This document shows positions 14,298 through 23,119 of a stretch of DNA of 42,212 nt, in pieces. Position numbers and translations under genes: made by a program. Every line of letters begins with the position of its first letter. Within the stretch, counting starts at the first letter, position 1. Under the pieces are notes generated by a model, which had not been told where the DNA came from, did no database searches, and saw only the letters and a list, made by a program, of their open reading frames with translations. Source of the stretch: a virus; IMG/VR virus record IMGVR_UViG_3300020152_000013, positions 1 through 42,212 of that record; one strand, 5' to 3'.

Positions 14298-14444
14298 ATG
14301 GATGAAAAACGGATCATCGACGTTAAGTTCAGGGACGTGTCCACGACGCCCTGGTGGCGGAACTGGCACTGGGACTGGCGGCCGATGGCCGGCGCGACGA
14401 TCATCGCGCTCATCGGTCTTCTTCGTCATTTCGCAGAGAAATAG
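14298..14444 (+). CDS. Possible small rightward membrane peptide, 48 aa
   Basis: The ORF starts at 14298 and overlaps the 3' end of the opposing ejection-protein gene by 35 bp. The peptide is charged at the start (MDEKRIIDVKFRDVS), Trp-rich in the middle (WWRNWHWDWRP) and then hydrophobic (AGATIIALIGLL), so it looks like a natural tail-anchored peptide. There is no clear ribosome site, but a promoter lies close upstream. The late-type element copy 2 lies inside it on the other strand, which lowers confidence. Confidence 0.45.
   Translation: MDEKRIIDVKFRDVSTTPWWRNWHWDWRPMAGATIIALIGLLRHFAEK
14321..14344 (-). promoter_or_regulatory. Late-type element, copy 2
   Basis: The minus strand reads GGACACGT-CCCTGAAC-TTAACG. 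This is the most divergent copy, but it lies 77 bases upstream of the start at 14250 and shares a downstream hairpin at fixed distance with copy 1. Confidence 0.45.
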
Positions 14445-16548
14445 CCGCCGCTCCCGCCGCCGGTAGCGGTCGCAGCGGGCGCTTCATCTTCGACGGCGGC
14501 GCGTCGATGCTGCGGATGACCGCCGAGCCCTTCACCTGCTGCGTGAGCCCCCGGATCATCGAGTCGATGAACGGCAGGTTCTTCAAGGCCGCCGGAACCA
14601 GCTTCAGCATCGCCACGGCCGAGTTGGACGAGTTGTCGCCCCCCTTCACTGGGGAGGTGATGCGCGCGGCTATCCGCACGAAGTTGGTGATCTGCGACTG
14701 TTCCGCCGGGGTGTAGAGCGTGCGGGCAAGGTTCGGGTCGTCGCGCAGGAAGTCCTCCCACGCCTTCTGGATCTTCACGCCTGACAGCTGGCGCGTGCCG
14801 GACTCCACCCCGCCGTCGCCGGGGCGCATGAGGCGCTTGAAATGCTCGCCGCGCAGGGCGTTCCAGTCCTCGGGGCTGTCCAGCAGCACCCGAAGCCGTT
14901 GAAGGTCGCGGTTGAGGTTCGGGCGGCTATGGGGAGCCCCCTTGCCGAAGATCGCGCGGCCAGCTTCCTCCGGGTCCACCTTGAGCGCGCGCCGCTCGCC
15001 GCCGCGCGCAACCCGCTCGGTCAGCGTCTCTACGAGGTCGTCGCCCTCGAACAGCTCGCCGAGCTTGCGGCGGTTCTTGATCGCGCCGCGCCAGCCCGCG
15101 ATGGACGCCTCGTCGCCCTGCAACAGGCCGCTCTCCAGCGCCTCGTCAATGTAGCCGTCCAGCGCCTTCTTCGCCGCCCGCGCGGCGGCCGCTTCGACCG
15201 TATCGGAGCTTTGGGTAAGCTGGTTGAGCTGCGCCCGCGCGTCGAACACCTCGCGCACGCGCACCGGGTTCACGGTGTCGTCGAACCGCTGCACCGCCCG
15301 CTGCACCCGCGGAACGCCCTGAAGGTCGAAGTCCATCAGCCCTTCGTGAAGGCGCTGGCCGATCACGGGAGCCTGGTCGGCCGGAAGCGCCACGCCGGTA
15401 TCCGCCTCCCGCGCTGACTTGTAGCTCGCAGACACCCACTGTTCGCCTCGGTCGCGCATCGCTGTCAGGCGCTCGGCGGCCGGGGTGGCGCCCGCCCCCA
15501 ACTCCCGCGCCTTGCCCCCGGCGAGGTTGTCGGCGATGACATCCACATTCTCTCGCAGGGCCTGCTGCTGTCGCGCCACCTGCCCCTGCATCACGGCCGC
15601 CGGTCGCTCGCCGTAGGCGCCGCGCAGGGCCATGTTCTCTTCAAGCTGGTGCGTCGGGTTCTGCGTCATATCCCCCCGGCGCATCGGCACCGGAACGGGG
15701 GTGTCGGAGGACGCGACGAAGGCCGCCACCTCGTCGGGCGTGCGTCCGCTTTCGATCAGCCGGATAGCGTTCTGGCGCGCAGCCGAGGACAGTCCGGCGG
15801 GGTCCAGCCCCTGCCCGCGCATCGACTCGTCCAGCGCCTGCTGCGGGTTGCGCACCCGCGCGCCGCCGCCCCGTGCGCCCGCAAGGCCGCCGCCGACGAT
15901 AGCGGCCCCGGTGCGCGCCCACGGCTCCAACGGCGTGCCTTCGGTCGCCTGTCCCGCCGCCTCCGAGGCGAGGCCCGGCAGGACAACCGAAAGCGTGCGA
16001 GCGACCGCTCCACCCGGCATCAGGGCGTTGGGCGCGAACTCGGCCGTGGTCTTGGCGTACTTGCCGGCTACGGTCTTGGGGTCGTAGTCCAGCCCGAGAT
16101 CACGGTAGGTGTCGCCCAGTCCCGTGTTGCCGAGTTCCGTTTCCGCGCTCTGCGCCCTGCGCCACGACTCCACGGGGTTGAGGTTGGACAGACCGAGCGA
16201 GTCGCCGGTCATGGCGAATGCCTTGCCGAGCCCCGCCGGGACCGCCCGCATGGCGTCCACCAGCATCCCCTGCGCGCTGTCGGCGTCGATCTCCTCCACC
16301 TGCATGGGGTCGTGCGGCTCGGGCACGAGGTTCTGGAACTGGCGCACCTCCTCGTCGGAGAGCTCGCGGCGGAAGTCCTGCGCGGGCGGGCGCACCCACA
16401 CGCCGGGCGCCACGCCCAAGTCGCCGCCCTGCACCTCCCCGCGCTTGGCAGGCCCCGCGGTGTAGGTCTCCCCGTTCACGCGCAGGTCCTCGCCCTCGGA
16501 CAGGCCGAGTTCCTTCAGCAGTTCGTCGTCAGACAGTTCCCTCGGCAT
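14410..16548 (-). CDS. Large ejection/internal virion protein, 712 aa
   Basis: The ATG at 16548 overlaps the previous stop (TGATG); a GTG lies one codon upstream. The product starts with LSDDELLKELGLSEGE, a phrase common at the start of phage structural proteins. A small hydrophobic region follows (residues ~180-235, with VVLPGLASEAAGQ and AAIVGGGLAGARGGG). The rest is long and helical. Helical proteins of this size next to a transglycosylase-like protein in podoviruses usually form the DNA ejection channel. The similarity is in layout, so the role is inferred. Confidence 0.65.
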   Translation of the reverse strand: MPRELSDDELLKELGLSEGEDLRVNGETYTAGPAKRGEVQGGDLGVAPGVWVRPPAQDFRRELSDEEVRQFQNLVPEPHDPMQVEEIDADSAQGMLVDAMRAVPAGLGKAFAMTGDSLGLSNLNPVESWRRAQSAETELGNTGLGDTYRDLGLDYDPKTVAGKYAKTTAEFAPNALMPGGAVARTLSVVLPGLASEAAGQATEGTPLEPWARTGAAIVGGGLAGARGGGARVRNPQQALDESMRGQGLDPAGLSSAARQNAIRLIESGRTPDEVAAFVASSDTPVPVPMRRGDMTQNPTHQLEENMALRGAYGERPAAVMQGQVARQQQALRENVDVIADNLAGGKARELGAGATPAAERLTAMRDRGEQWVSASYKSAREADTGVALPADQAPVIGQRLHEGLMDFDLQGVPRVQRAVQRFDDTVNPVRVREVFDARAQLNQLTQSSDTVEAAAARAAKKALDGYIDEALESGLLQGDEASIAGWRGAIKNRRKLGELFEGDDLVETLTERVARGGERRALKVDPEEAGRAIFGKGAPHSRPNLNRDLQRLRVLLDSPEDWNALRGEHFKRLMRPGDGGVESGTRQLSGVKIQKAWEDFLRDDPNLARTLYTPAEQSQITNFVRIAARITSPVKGGDNSSNSAVAMLKLVPAALKNLPFIDSMIRGLTQQVKGSAVIRSIDAPPSKMKRPLRPLPAAGAAAISLRNDEEDR

Positions 16549-18383
16549 CACTTCACCGCCTGCCAGCCGCTACCGGTCCAGCGGAAGTTCCTGCCCTTGA
16601 TGTTGTACACCTTGCCCTTCACGCGGCTCTGCACGGGCGGGAGTTCGAGCGGGGCGTCCTGCGCGCCCTTCGCCCGAGACGGGGCGAGGACCTGGGGCTT
16701 GGCGGGCGGCCCGTATTCGGCGTCGTAGGCCCGGCGCGAGGCCCCGTAGAGCGCGCGCATGGCGTCGTCGCGGGCCTGCGCCTTCTGCCACAGCACGTCC
16801 GGCCCATCCTCGAAGCGGGGGATGAACATGTCCATGTACTGGGCCATTTCGGTGTCGGTCACGGCCGCGCCGGTATCCTTGCGCAGGATGGGCGCGAGCC
16901 ATTCCTTGGCCGCCTGAATGAACATGCGGTCGTTGTCGCTGCGGGCCATGATGCGCAGCACGCCGTTCTTGTCGGTGTTGAACAGCGTCTCGGTCGGGGT
17001 GGAGGGCTTGAACACGCCGTTGCGGGCGAGGTCGTTCATGCGCTCGTTGGCCCCGAACACCCGATAGGTGAGCATGGCCCCGTTGCGCTCGCCGTCCGTG
17101 TAGGGCCGGTCCGTGCCGCCGAGCGCGTCCACCTTGCCGTCCGGACTGATCTGCCACGGGCGCTTGGGGTCCAGACCGCGCAGCTTGGCCTCGGCTTCCG
17201 AGAGGGTGCGCCACTGCTCCGCAGGACCGCCCTCCGCCAGTACGCGCGCACCGCTTTGCGCCTGCGGCTGGCCCTGCTGCGGGCGCTCGCCGTTCTCGAA
17301 CTCCCGCATGGCTTGGCGCACCCGACGCGCCACCTGCGGGTCCGACAGGTTGAGCGGATCGTTGAGCCCGACGCCGACCCGCTGCGCCACATAGGCCGCG
17401 TAGTTGTCCGTCGCCGCGCCATTCTCGCGCTTGGGAGCCCAACGCCCCACGATCTTGGCGGGCGTGTTGAAGCCGCGCTGGCCGTAGGACGCCAGCAACC
17501 GGTCGGCGGCGGACTCGCCATGCTCCATCGTCTCGAACCGAGCGAACCGACCCTCCCCCGGCTCGGGTCCAAGGTAGCCTGGCAGGCTGCGCGCGAACGG
17601 GCCGTCCTCGATGTTGCCGGGGTTGTTGTTGCGGAGCCCGCGAGGTTGCCCGCCAGCCGCCGGGGCCGGCGTGGGCGGGGCCTCCACGAGGCGCTCACGT
17701 GGCGACAGGGATTCCCGGCGGCGGTCGGCGTCCTGCGACAGTTCCTCGAACGTCGGAGCGCGGGGCGCGCTGTAGCGCACGTCCAGCCCGCCGTCCGGGG
17801 TCACGTTGGCGACGCCGAAGCGGTCGTCCACCTTCTCCACCAGCGGGGCGGTGTTGAAGGCCTCCGTGTCCGGGTTGTAGACGCTGCGGCCCACGGTGCG
17901 GGTTTCCAGCCCTGTGGAGCGGGACTTGGCCCACGCCTCGGGATCGGCGAGGAAGATCAGCTTCTCGCGGCCCTCCAGCCCCAGCCGGTCGGCCTCCTGC
18001 ATCATCAGGGCGCGCTGTTCCGCCTCCGCCCGCTCCTTGTCGGTCTTCTGGCGCATCAGGGCGCGCTGCTGCTGCATCTGCTCATAGGCCAGCGCGCGAT
18101 TGCCGCCGTCGTCAATGTCCTGGATCTCCCGCCCGAACCGACCCAGCCGATCAACGAAGTTCATGCCGTTGGCGTCGGGCGTGGTCGCCTTCTGGCGCAG
18201 GCGCGACAGGAAACCGCCGATGCCCCCGCCGCCCTCCTGCTGGGGGGTCAGCAGGGATTCGTAGCTGACGCCCGGCGCATCCTGAATGGGCGGCATGGGC
18301 GGGGCAGCGCCCGCCGCCATCAGCCGCGCCGGGTCCTGCGGGTTGAACATCCCCGCGAGGCTGGCGAGGTATTGCGAGATCAC
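16548..18383 (-). CDS. Ejection protein with peptidoglycan-hydrolase-like domain
   Basis: The 611-aa product starts at a GTG overlapping the previous stop. Around residues 248-345 it has RGLRNNNPGNI, RFARFETMEHGESAADRLL and TDNYAAYVAQRVGVG, the signature of phage structural lysozyme-like proteins that open the peptidoglycan during DNA entry. The N-terminal 200 residues include a Gln-rich coiled segment (YEQMQQQRALMRQKTDKE). The C-terminus has a short SH3-like strand set (GKVYNIKGRNFRWTGSGW). It probably travels in the virion and is ejected. Confidence 0.75.
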   Translation of the reverse strand: MISQYLASLAGMFNPQDPARLMAAGAAPPMPPIQDAPGVSYESLLTPQQEGGGGIGGFLSRLRQKATTPDANGMNFVDRLGRFGREIQDIDDGGNRALAYEQMQQQRALMRQKTDKERAEAEQRALMMQEADRLGLEGREKLIFLADPEAWAKSRSTGLETRTVGRSVYNPDTEAFNTAPLVEKVDDRFGVANVTPDGGLDVRYSAPRAPTFEELSQDADRRRESLSPRERLVEAPPTPAPAAGGQPRGLRNNNPGNIEDGPFARSLPGYLGPEPGEGRFARFETMEHGESAADRLLASYGQRGFNTPAKIVGRWAPKRENGAATDNYAAYVAQRVGVGLNDPLNLSDPQVARRVRQAMREFENGERPQQGQPQAQSGARVLAEGGPAEQWRTLSEAEAKLRGLDPKRPWQISPDGKVDALGGTDRPYTDGERNGAMLTYRVFGANERMNDLARNGVFKPSTPTETLFNTDKNGVLRIMARSDNDRMFIQAAKEWLAPILRKDTGAAVTDTEMAQYMDMFIPRFEDGPDVLWQKAQARDDAMRALYGASRRAYDAEYGPPAKPQVLAPSRAKGAQDAPLELPPVQSRVKGKVYNIKGRNFRWTGSGWQAVK

Positions 18384-18757
18384 CGGTTGAAGCCCCGGTT
18401 CTGGAACCAGCTATCGCGCTGGCCCATCTGAGCCGCGCGGTTGCCGAGGCCGTCGATCTGGCCCGCGAAGTCCGCCCGCGACCGCTGGCCGCCGAAGTCG
18501 GAGAACTGGCCCTGCCGGTGCGGCTGGCCCGGACCGCGGCCGCCGAGCGCATCGCCCCAGCCGTAGCCGCCCCAGCGGGGGAGGCCGGCGAAGCCGCTCA
18601 TGGTGGAGCCGCCCATGCCCGGAGGCATCGGGGACACCTCGGGTGTCATCGTCTGCGGGCGCACCGGGTTGACGATGGCCGGGTCCAGCCCGCCCATGAC
18701 GCCGGTCTGCTGCTGTTTGCCGAAGAGCTGGGGGTTGTTCAGGGTCTGGAAGATCAC
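18380..18757 (-). CDS. Low-complexity Gly/Pro/Gln-rich virion-region protein, 125 aa
   Basis: The start overlaps the previous stop by 4 bases. The product is rich in Gly, Pro, Met and Gln (MPPGMGGSTMSGFAGLP, GQPHRQGQFSDFGGQ) and is probably disordered. Position between two ejection-type genes suggests an internal virion component. No known family. Confidence 0.6.
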   Translation of the reverse strand: MIFQTLNNPQLFGKQQQTGVMGGLDPAIVNPVRPQTMTPEVSPMPPGMGGSTMSGFAGLPRWGGYGWGDALGGRGPGQPHRQGQFSDFGGQRSRADFAGQIDGLGNRAAQMGQRDSWFQNRGFNR

Positions 18758-19905
18758 AGCGCGGCCTCATTGACAGTCAGGTAGCCGAGGACAGAGCCAA
18801 CGGCGTGGGGGTCGGTCTGCTGAAGCTCCTGGGCGATGTAGCCCTCATGCTTCGGCGTGTTGTTCTCCCAGCGGTAGCGCCAGCGGACCCGGCGGCGGAC
18901 GCCGTTCGCTCCCCGCTCCAAGCGCACCGTCTCCACGTCCTTCTTCAGGCGGCGGTCGGAGAACAGCCCCGCGACAGACGCCGCCGTTCCCGCCACCTGG
19001 CCGATGGTCTCCAGCACGGAGGGTGACTGACGCGTGGTCGTCGTGCCCTTCTGATTGGACCCGGTGAACATCGGCAGGTTGGCGTAGCCGTAGAGTTGCC
19101 CGATGGCCTGAAGCTTGGACCAGTCCGCCGTGCGCATGGCCGCGTCGATCTCGCGCTGCACGTTGCCGAGGTCGCCTTGCAGCGCCACATCGCCCCGCGC
19201 ATTGGCCGCTTCGGAGTTGGCGACGTTGTTCAGGCCCGACGCCGCCGAAAGCTGGCGGTTGGCGTAGGCGTCACGCGCCTGAAGGTTCAGGCCCTCGGTC
19301 GTGTTGAGCGCGCCGGTGTTGAACAGGCCGGTCTGCTGGCGCCGGTCCGCGTCGGAGCCCGCCAGCCCCATCGCCTCGCGGTAGGCCTGCGCCCGAAGCT
19401 GGGCCTCCGTGGATGCGCGGTTCTGCCCCTGCTCCCCGGCAAGCATGGCCTGGGTAATGGCCGAGCGAGAGCCGCCGAACGCCCCGGTACGGGCGCGCTC
19501 CGCCTCCATCGCCGCCATCTGGCGCGCGGCGTCCTGGTCGAAGCCCTGAAGGGTGGTGTCGACCACGCTGTCCGTGAACGGGTTGGCGTACTGCTCCCAC
19601 CCGTTGTCGAGGATGCCGGCGGCGGTCGCCTGATGGGTCTGGCCGATCTGGTTCGCACCAGCCCCCGCGACGTTGTTGTAGATGCCCGCCGCGCTGTTCA
19701 GGTTGCCCTGCCACGCGCCGAGGTTGGCCGCGCCTTCGAACGCCTGGTTCTGGAGATCCGACGCGGGCGCGACGAAATCCTGCGCGTTCGTCCCCATCAT
19801 GCCCGAAACAGCCGAGGTGTAATCCTGCATGGGCTGTTGCACCCACCCCGGAACGACCGGGGTAGTGGTCATGTTGGTCTTGGTCTTGGTCTTCTTGTCA
19901 CCCAC
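18754..19905 (-). CDS. Virion protein with C-terminal S74-type chaperone domain
   Basis: The GTG start shares a base with the previous stop (TAGTG). Residues 1-300 are helical and rich in Ala, Gln and Asn (QNQAFEGAANLGAWQGN, DQDAARQMAAMEAERARTGAFGGSR), like internal or ejection proteins. The last 70 residues, FSDRRLKKDVETV then WRYRWENNTPKHEGYIAQEL, form a peptidase S74 intramolecular chaperone domain, usually found on tail fibres and endosialidases. The combination suggests a chaperone that folds and perhaps releases itself. The gene sits in the ejection block. Confidence 0.7.
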   Translation of the reverse strand: MGDKKTKTKTNMTTTPVVPGWVQQPMQDYTSAVSGMMGTNAQDFVAPASDLQNQAFEGAANLGAWQGNLNSAAGIYNNVAGAGANQIGQTHQATAAGILDNGWEQYANPFTDSVVDTTLQGFDQDAARQMAAMEAERARTGAFGGSRSAITQAMLAGEQGQNRASTEAQLRAQAYREAMGLAGSDADRRQQTGLFNTGALNTTEGLNLQARDAYANRQLSAASGLNNVANSEAANARGDVALQGDLGNVQREIDAAMRTADWSKLQAIGQLYGYANLPMFTGSNQKGTTTTRQSPSVLETIGQVAGTAASVAGLFSDRRLKKDVETVRLERGANGVRRRVRWRYRWENNTPKHEGYIAQELQQTDPHAVGSVLGYLTVNEAAL

Positions 19906-20297
19906 TAGAGCGGCCTTTCGTAGGTCACGAACGAGGCCGCCCAGCCGTTCGTCTTGAGGACTCTACCCCATCCCGCGCGGCCTTCAATAGTCGCGCGGCT
20001 GCAACCCATGCTTCTTCCGAAGGCTGCAACGCCATCCTGAAGCTGTAACAGCTCTTTCAGGTCCCCGCCGCCCAGCCAGACCTCCAGCGTGTCGCCGATC
20101 ACCCGCGTGACCATGGCCGCCGATTCCCCCGGCCACAGTTGCGCATGGCCGCTGGCGACCTGTCGGGACAGTTCTTCCCACGGGGTCGCCTCCAGCACGG
20201 GCTCCAGGAACGGCCTGCACCGCTCAAGCTGCTCCAGCACGGGGCTGGTCTTGCGGGGGACGGGCGTGAGTTCGGCGAGGGGGGCGGGTTCGGTCAT
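19905..20297 (-). CDS. Hypothetical GNAT-like virion-region protein, 130 aa
   Basis: The ATG at 20297 overlaps the preceding stop by 4 bases. The pattern WEELSRQVASGHAQLWPG, VIGDTLEVWLGGG, FGRSMGCSRATIEGRAGWGRVLKTNGW matches small phage proteins related in fold to N-acetyltransferases, including T7 gp13-like structural-region proteins. These usually lack a clear acetyl-CoA site, so an assembly role is more likely than catalysis. Fold assignment is by eye. Confidence 0.5.
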   Translation of the reverse strand: MTEPAPLAELTPVPRKTSPVLEQLERCRPFLEPVLEATPWEELSRQVASGHAQLWPGESAAMVTRVIGDTLEVWLGGGDLKELLQLQDGVAAFGRSMGCSRATIEGRAGWGRVLKTNGWAASFVTYERPL

Positions 20298-21802
20298 CGG
20301 CGTCCTGCGGGCTGCACGTCGAAGGCCGGCTTTCCGAGCCTCCAGAACGTAGGGGATGAGTTGGACGAAAAGCGCACACGCGCGATCTTGCCGGTGGCGC
20401 GGAAGTCCACCTTCTCCTTGCCGGGCGTGCAGATGTAGGGGCCGTGTTCCGTCTCCGGCCCCTGCGGGTACATGCGGGTGATGACGGTGACGGACACCGA
20501 GCCCTGCTGGTCCTTGAAGTCCGGCCACAGGCCCCGCAGGAACACCAGTTCGTCTTCCGAGATGGACTGGTCGGCCGTCTCGACCGAGGCCGAGAACACG
20601 CCCCCGTCCGCGCTGTTGCCGCGCTCGTGCCAGTAGATGTTGCCGTCGTAGTCCACGCCCACGGGATGGGGGGCCGGTCCGGCGTCGGTCATGGCCGTGC
20701 GCACCATCTGGCCTCGCGACCACGCCCCGTCGATGGTGTTGACGCGGACGTAGCGGGAGCACTCCACCCCGTCGCGCTCGTCCGGGTAGTCCCAGCGCAC
20801 TTCCTGGTAGGTGGAGAGCGATGAGGCGTACACCTTGTCCTTCTGCGCTGCCGTGAGGTTGTCGCGCACCTCGGCCCCGATAGGGCAGATCATGGGCGTG
20901 GGCGCGCCTCCGACCGAACAGGTGTAGAACTGGCCGTCCGGCGCCATCCAGTAGGCCGTGTGCCCGATGACGACCGCCGCGTTCGGCCCGATCAGGCCGC
21001 AGTTGTAGCCCACCTGGTCGAACTGGAACGTCTGGCCCGGATCGCCGAGGAACTGCGCCACATGCAGGCCGTTGTCGGTCCAGATGAAGATCTGATGCCC
21101 GATCACCTTGGCCGAGATGATACGCCCGCCCCCGGACAGGATTTCCTCGCCCGCGTTGTTCGTGGCCGAGGTGGTCCAGTCGGTGTAGTCCTCCAGATCG
21201 CACCAGCGGATGCACAGGGGGTTGTAGTCGCCAGACACCTCCTCGTTGACGCCGAAGCCCATGACCTGCCGCTGCGGGGTGACGATCATGTAGTCGAAGT
21301 GGTCGGGAGCCTGGGTGATCTCGGTCGCCACCTCGGCCGTGTCGTTCTCCCACACGTAGAGCTTGCCGCCGCGAGGGGAGGCCAGCAGGTTCTCACCCCA
21401 CGTCGCCAGCGCCCACGAGCGCGGGTAGTAGTCCACGACCGAGGGCTCGCCGTACTCCCCGGTGGAGTAGGTCCCCGTGCCGTAGCCCACGCCCCCCGTG
21501 GCGTCGATCTCGCCGTCAGAGAGCCCGGCGGGGGTGATCACGGCCAGTTCGCCGCCGTACCAGACTTCCAGCGAGGCGTGGGTGCCGAAGCCGATGTTCA
21601 CAACCCCGTCGTTGTCGGTCCAGATCAGGACGCCGCGACAGACGCCGGAGAGCGCCGTGGTGCTGATGCGTTCCCACCCGCCGTCCGTCTGCGGCTGCTC
21701 GCGCCAGAACCGCACGTTGTCGGAGTCGTAGTAGCGACCGGCCGCCGTGGAGGTCGTGTCGTCCCCGATCAGGCCGGGCGGGAGCTGAAGGGGCGTTCTC
21801 AT
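20294..21802 (-). CDS. P22 gp10-like packaged-DNA stabilisation protein (propeller)
   Basis: The ATG at 21802 gives 502 residues starting MRTPLQLPPGL. Repeated beta-blade motifs (RGVLIWTDNDGVVNIGFGTH, WGENLLASPRGGKLYVWEN, IGHQIFIWTDNGLHVAQFLG, IGHTAYWMAPDGQFYTC, DYDGNIYWHERG) describe a beta-propeller like the gp10 tail-plug protein of P22. That protein closes the portal after packaging and connects to the needle. Length and position near portal and gp4-like genes agree. The identification is by layout and motif. Confidence 0.7.
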   Translation of the reverse strand: MRTPLQLPPGLIGDDTTSTAAGRYYDSDNVRFWREQPQTDGGWERISTTALSGVCRGVLIWTDNDGVVNIGFGTHASLEVWYGGELAVITPAGLSDGEIDATGGVGYGTGTYSTGEYGEPSVVDYYPRSWALATWGENLLASPRGGKLYVWENDTAEVATEITQAPDHFDYMIVTPQRQVMGFGVNEEVSGDYNPLCIRWCDLEDYTDWTTSATNNAGEEILSGGGRIISAKVIGHQIFIWTDNGLHVAQFLGDPGQTFQFDQVGYNCGLIGPNAAVVIGHTAYWMAPDGQFYTCSVGGAPTPMICPIGAEVRDNLTAAQKDKVYASSLSTYQEVRWDYPDERDGVECSRYVRVNTIDGAWSRGQMVRTAMTDAGPAPHPVGVDYDGNIYWHERGNSADGGVFSASVETADQSISEDELVFLRGLWPDFKDQQGSVSVTVITRMYPQGPETEHGPYICTPGKEKVDFRATGKIARVRFSSNSSPTFWRLGKPAFDVQPAGRR

Positions 21803-22221
21803 GTGGCGGTGAGGGAATAGCTGAAGGAGGCGATGGCGGTTTCGCCGGTGACGGTATCGGTGACGGTGACCTGCGCCGTGCCCTCGCTGGTGCTGCCGGA
21901 GGTCAGGAACTCGCGCAGGGTGCTGGGATTGTTGACGCCGCCGCCGGTGAACGCCGCGCCCCCGGTCAGCACATCCCACAGGTAGGTGTAGGAGCCGGAG
22001 CCGCCCGAGATGACGGCCTCCACCTCGACGCTGACGAAGCCGCCGCCCGCCGTGGCCTCGGCCGGGTCGGGCGTGACCGTGACGGAGAGGCCGGTGACAA
22101 CCTTCCATGTCCCGCCCACGTTGATGGAGATCGACTCCACCGTCTTCCACGAGCCGCCGACGTTGACCTTCGTCTCGGTCACGTCCTTCCACGTCCCGCC
22201 TATGTTCAGGTGCGTGGTCAT
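21799..22221 (-). CDS. Tail protein with tandem GGTWK repeats and Ig-like domain
   Basis: The 140-aa product begins with three tandem repeats of about 14 residues: LNIGGTWKDVTE, VNVGGSWKTVES and INVGGTWKVVTG. A PKD/Ig-like beta domain follows (VTVTPDPAEATAGGG, SGSYTYLWDVLTGG, TVTDTVTGETAIASF). Such repeats occur at the base of tail fibres and in decoration proteins. It overlaps neighbours by 4 bases at both ends. A role in the tail or fibre is inferred. Confidence 0.65.
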   Translation of the reverse strand: MTTHLNIGGTWKDVTETKVNVGGSWKTVESISINVGGTWKVVTGLSVTVTPDPAEATAGGGFVSVEVEAVISGGSGSYTYLWDVLTGGAAFTGGGVNNPSTLREFLTSGSTSEGTAQVTVTDTVTGETAIASFSYSLTAT

Positions 22222-23117
22222 GCGGTGTACTTGAACCAGATGTCGCCCGACGAGCCGCCCGAGGCCGACGAGGTGGAGAAGGTCACCTTGCCCGAGGCGT
22301 AGGAAGACGAGCCGTTGTAGAGGAAGTGCCCGCCCGAGCCCTTGCTGACCGCACCCGAGAAGGTGGCCGTCCCGCTCGCCTGAAGCGCGGCGAAGGCCTG
22401 CGTGGCGCCCCAGGTGTTGACCGTGCTCAGCAGGGGGACGTTCGCGCCCGACGTGCCGGTGTTCTTCGTCGCCGCCGTGCCCAGTCCGAGGTTGCTCCGG
22501 GCCGTGGTCGTGTTGGTCAGTTCGGACAGGTTGTTCGTCGCCGCCATGGCCGCAGCCCACGATGCGGACGTGCCGTTGGTGGTCAGGAAGTAACCCGCGT
22601 TGCCCTCCTGCCCCGGCAGGTTGCCAGAGGCGGCCGAGAGCGCGAGGTTGTCCGCATAGGCCTTGGTGCAGGCGTCAGCGTCCGCCGTGGGCGTGCCGAC
22701 GTTGGTCAGCTTGTCCCCGCCAAGGTCGGTGTACTTCGCCAGCAGGCAGTCGGTGCCGTCCGAGATCACCCAGCGAACCTCGCCGGTCTTCACCGTGGCA
22801 TTGGTGGAGCCGCCCGTGGTGATGATCACGTCGCCGGAGGACGCGTTGCGGACGAGATAGACCTTCTCCACGGCCGGGATCGTCACCGTGCCGCCCGTGC
22901 CCGAGGACACGTTCAGACACCGCGCCCGGCTTTCGTCCGACGCGTAGTTGGTGGAGGTGAGCGTTTTCGTGCCGGACAGCGCGAAGCTGGTCCAGCCGTC
23001 GAGCGAGGCGTCGATCAGGTCGAACACCGTGTTCAGCTTGGGAGCGCCCCAGGTGTTGAGGTTCTCCCCTGCGGCCTGCTTTTCGAAGCGGTTTCTGGTC
23101 GTGGCGGATGAGGGCAT
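22218..23117 (-). CDS. Tail fibre-like protein, 299 aa
   Basis: The product has low-complexity beta repeats rich in Thr, Ser, Gly and Ala (LSGTKTLTSTNYASDES, NNLSELTNTTTARSNLGLG, SGTATFSGAVSKGSG). NLSELTNTTTARSNLGLGTA is a widely used phage tail-fibre phrase. The N-terminus (NRFEKQAAGENLNTWGAPKLN) also occurs at fibre starts. It should be a trimeric fibre or spike segment. It lies between the tailspike and the repeat protein. Confidence 0.75.
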   Translation of the reverse strand: MPSSATTRNRFEKQAAGENLNTWGAPKLNTVFDLIDASLDGWTSFALSGTKTLTSTNYASDESRARCLNVSSGTGGTVTIPAVEKVYLVRNASSGDVIITTGGSTNATVKTGEVRWVISDGTDCLLAKYTDLGGDKLTNVGTPTADADACTKAYADNLALSAASGNLPGQEGNAGYFLTTNGTSASWAAAMAATNNLSELTNTTTARSNLGLGTAATKNTGTSGANVPLLSTVNTWGATQAFAALQASGTATFSGAVSKGSGGHFLYNGSSSYASGKVTFSTSSASGGSSGDIWFKYTA

Positions 23118-23119
23118 GG

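Noticed and set aside
16218-18431. 737-aa plus-strand ORF over the ejection-protein genes
   Set aside because: Composition is Arg/Ala/Gly/His-rich shadow; the minus-strand genes have recognisable motifs and overlapping starts and stops.
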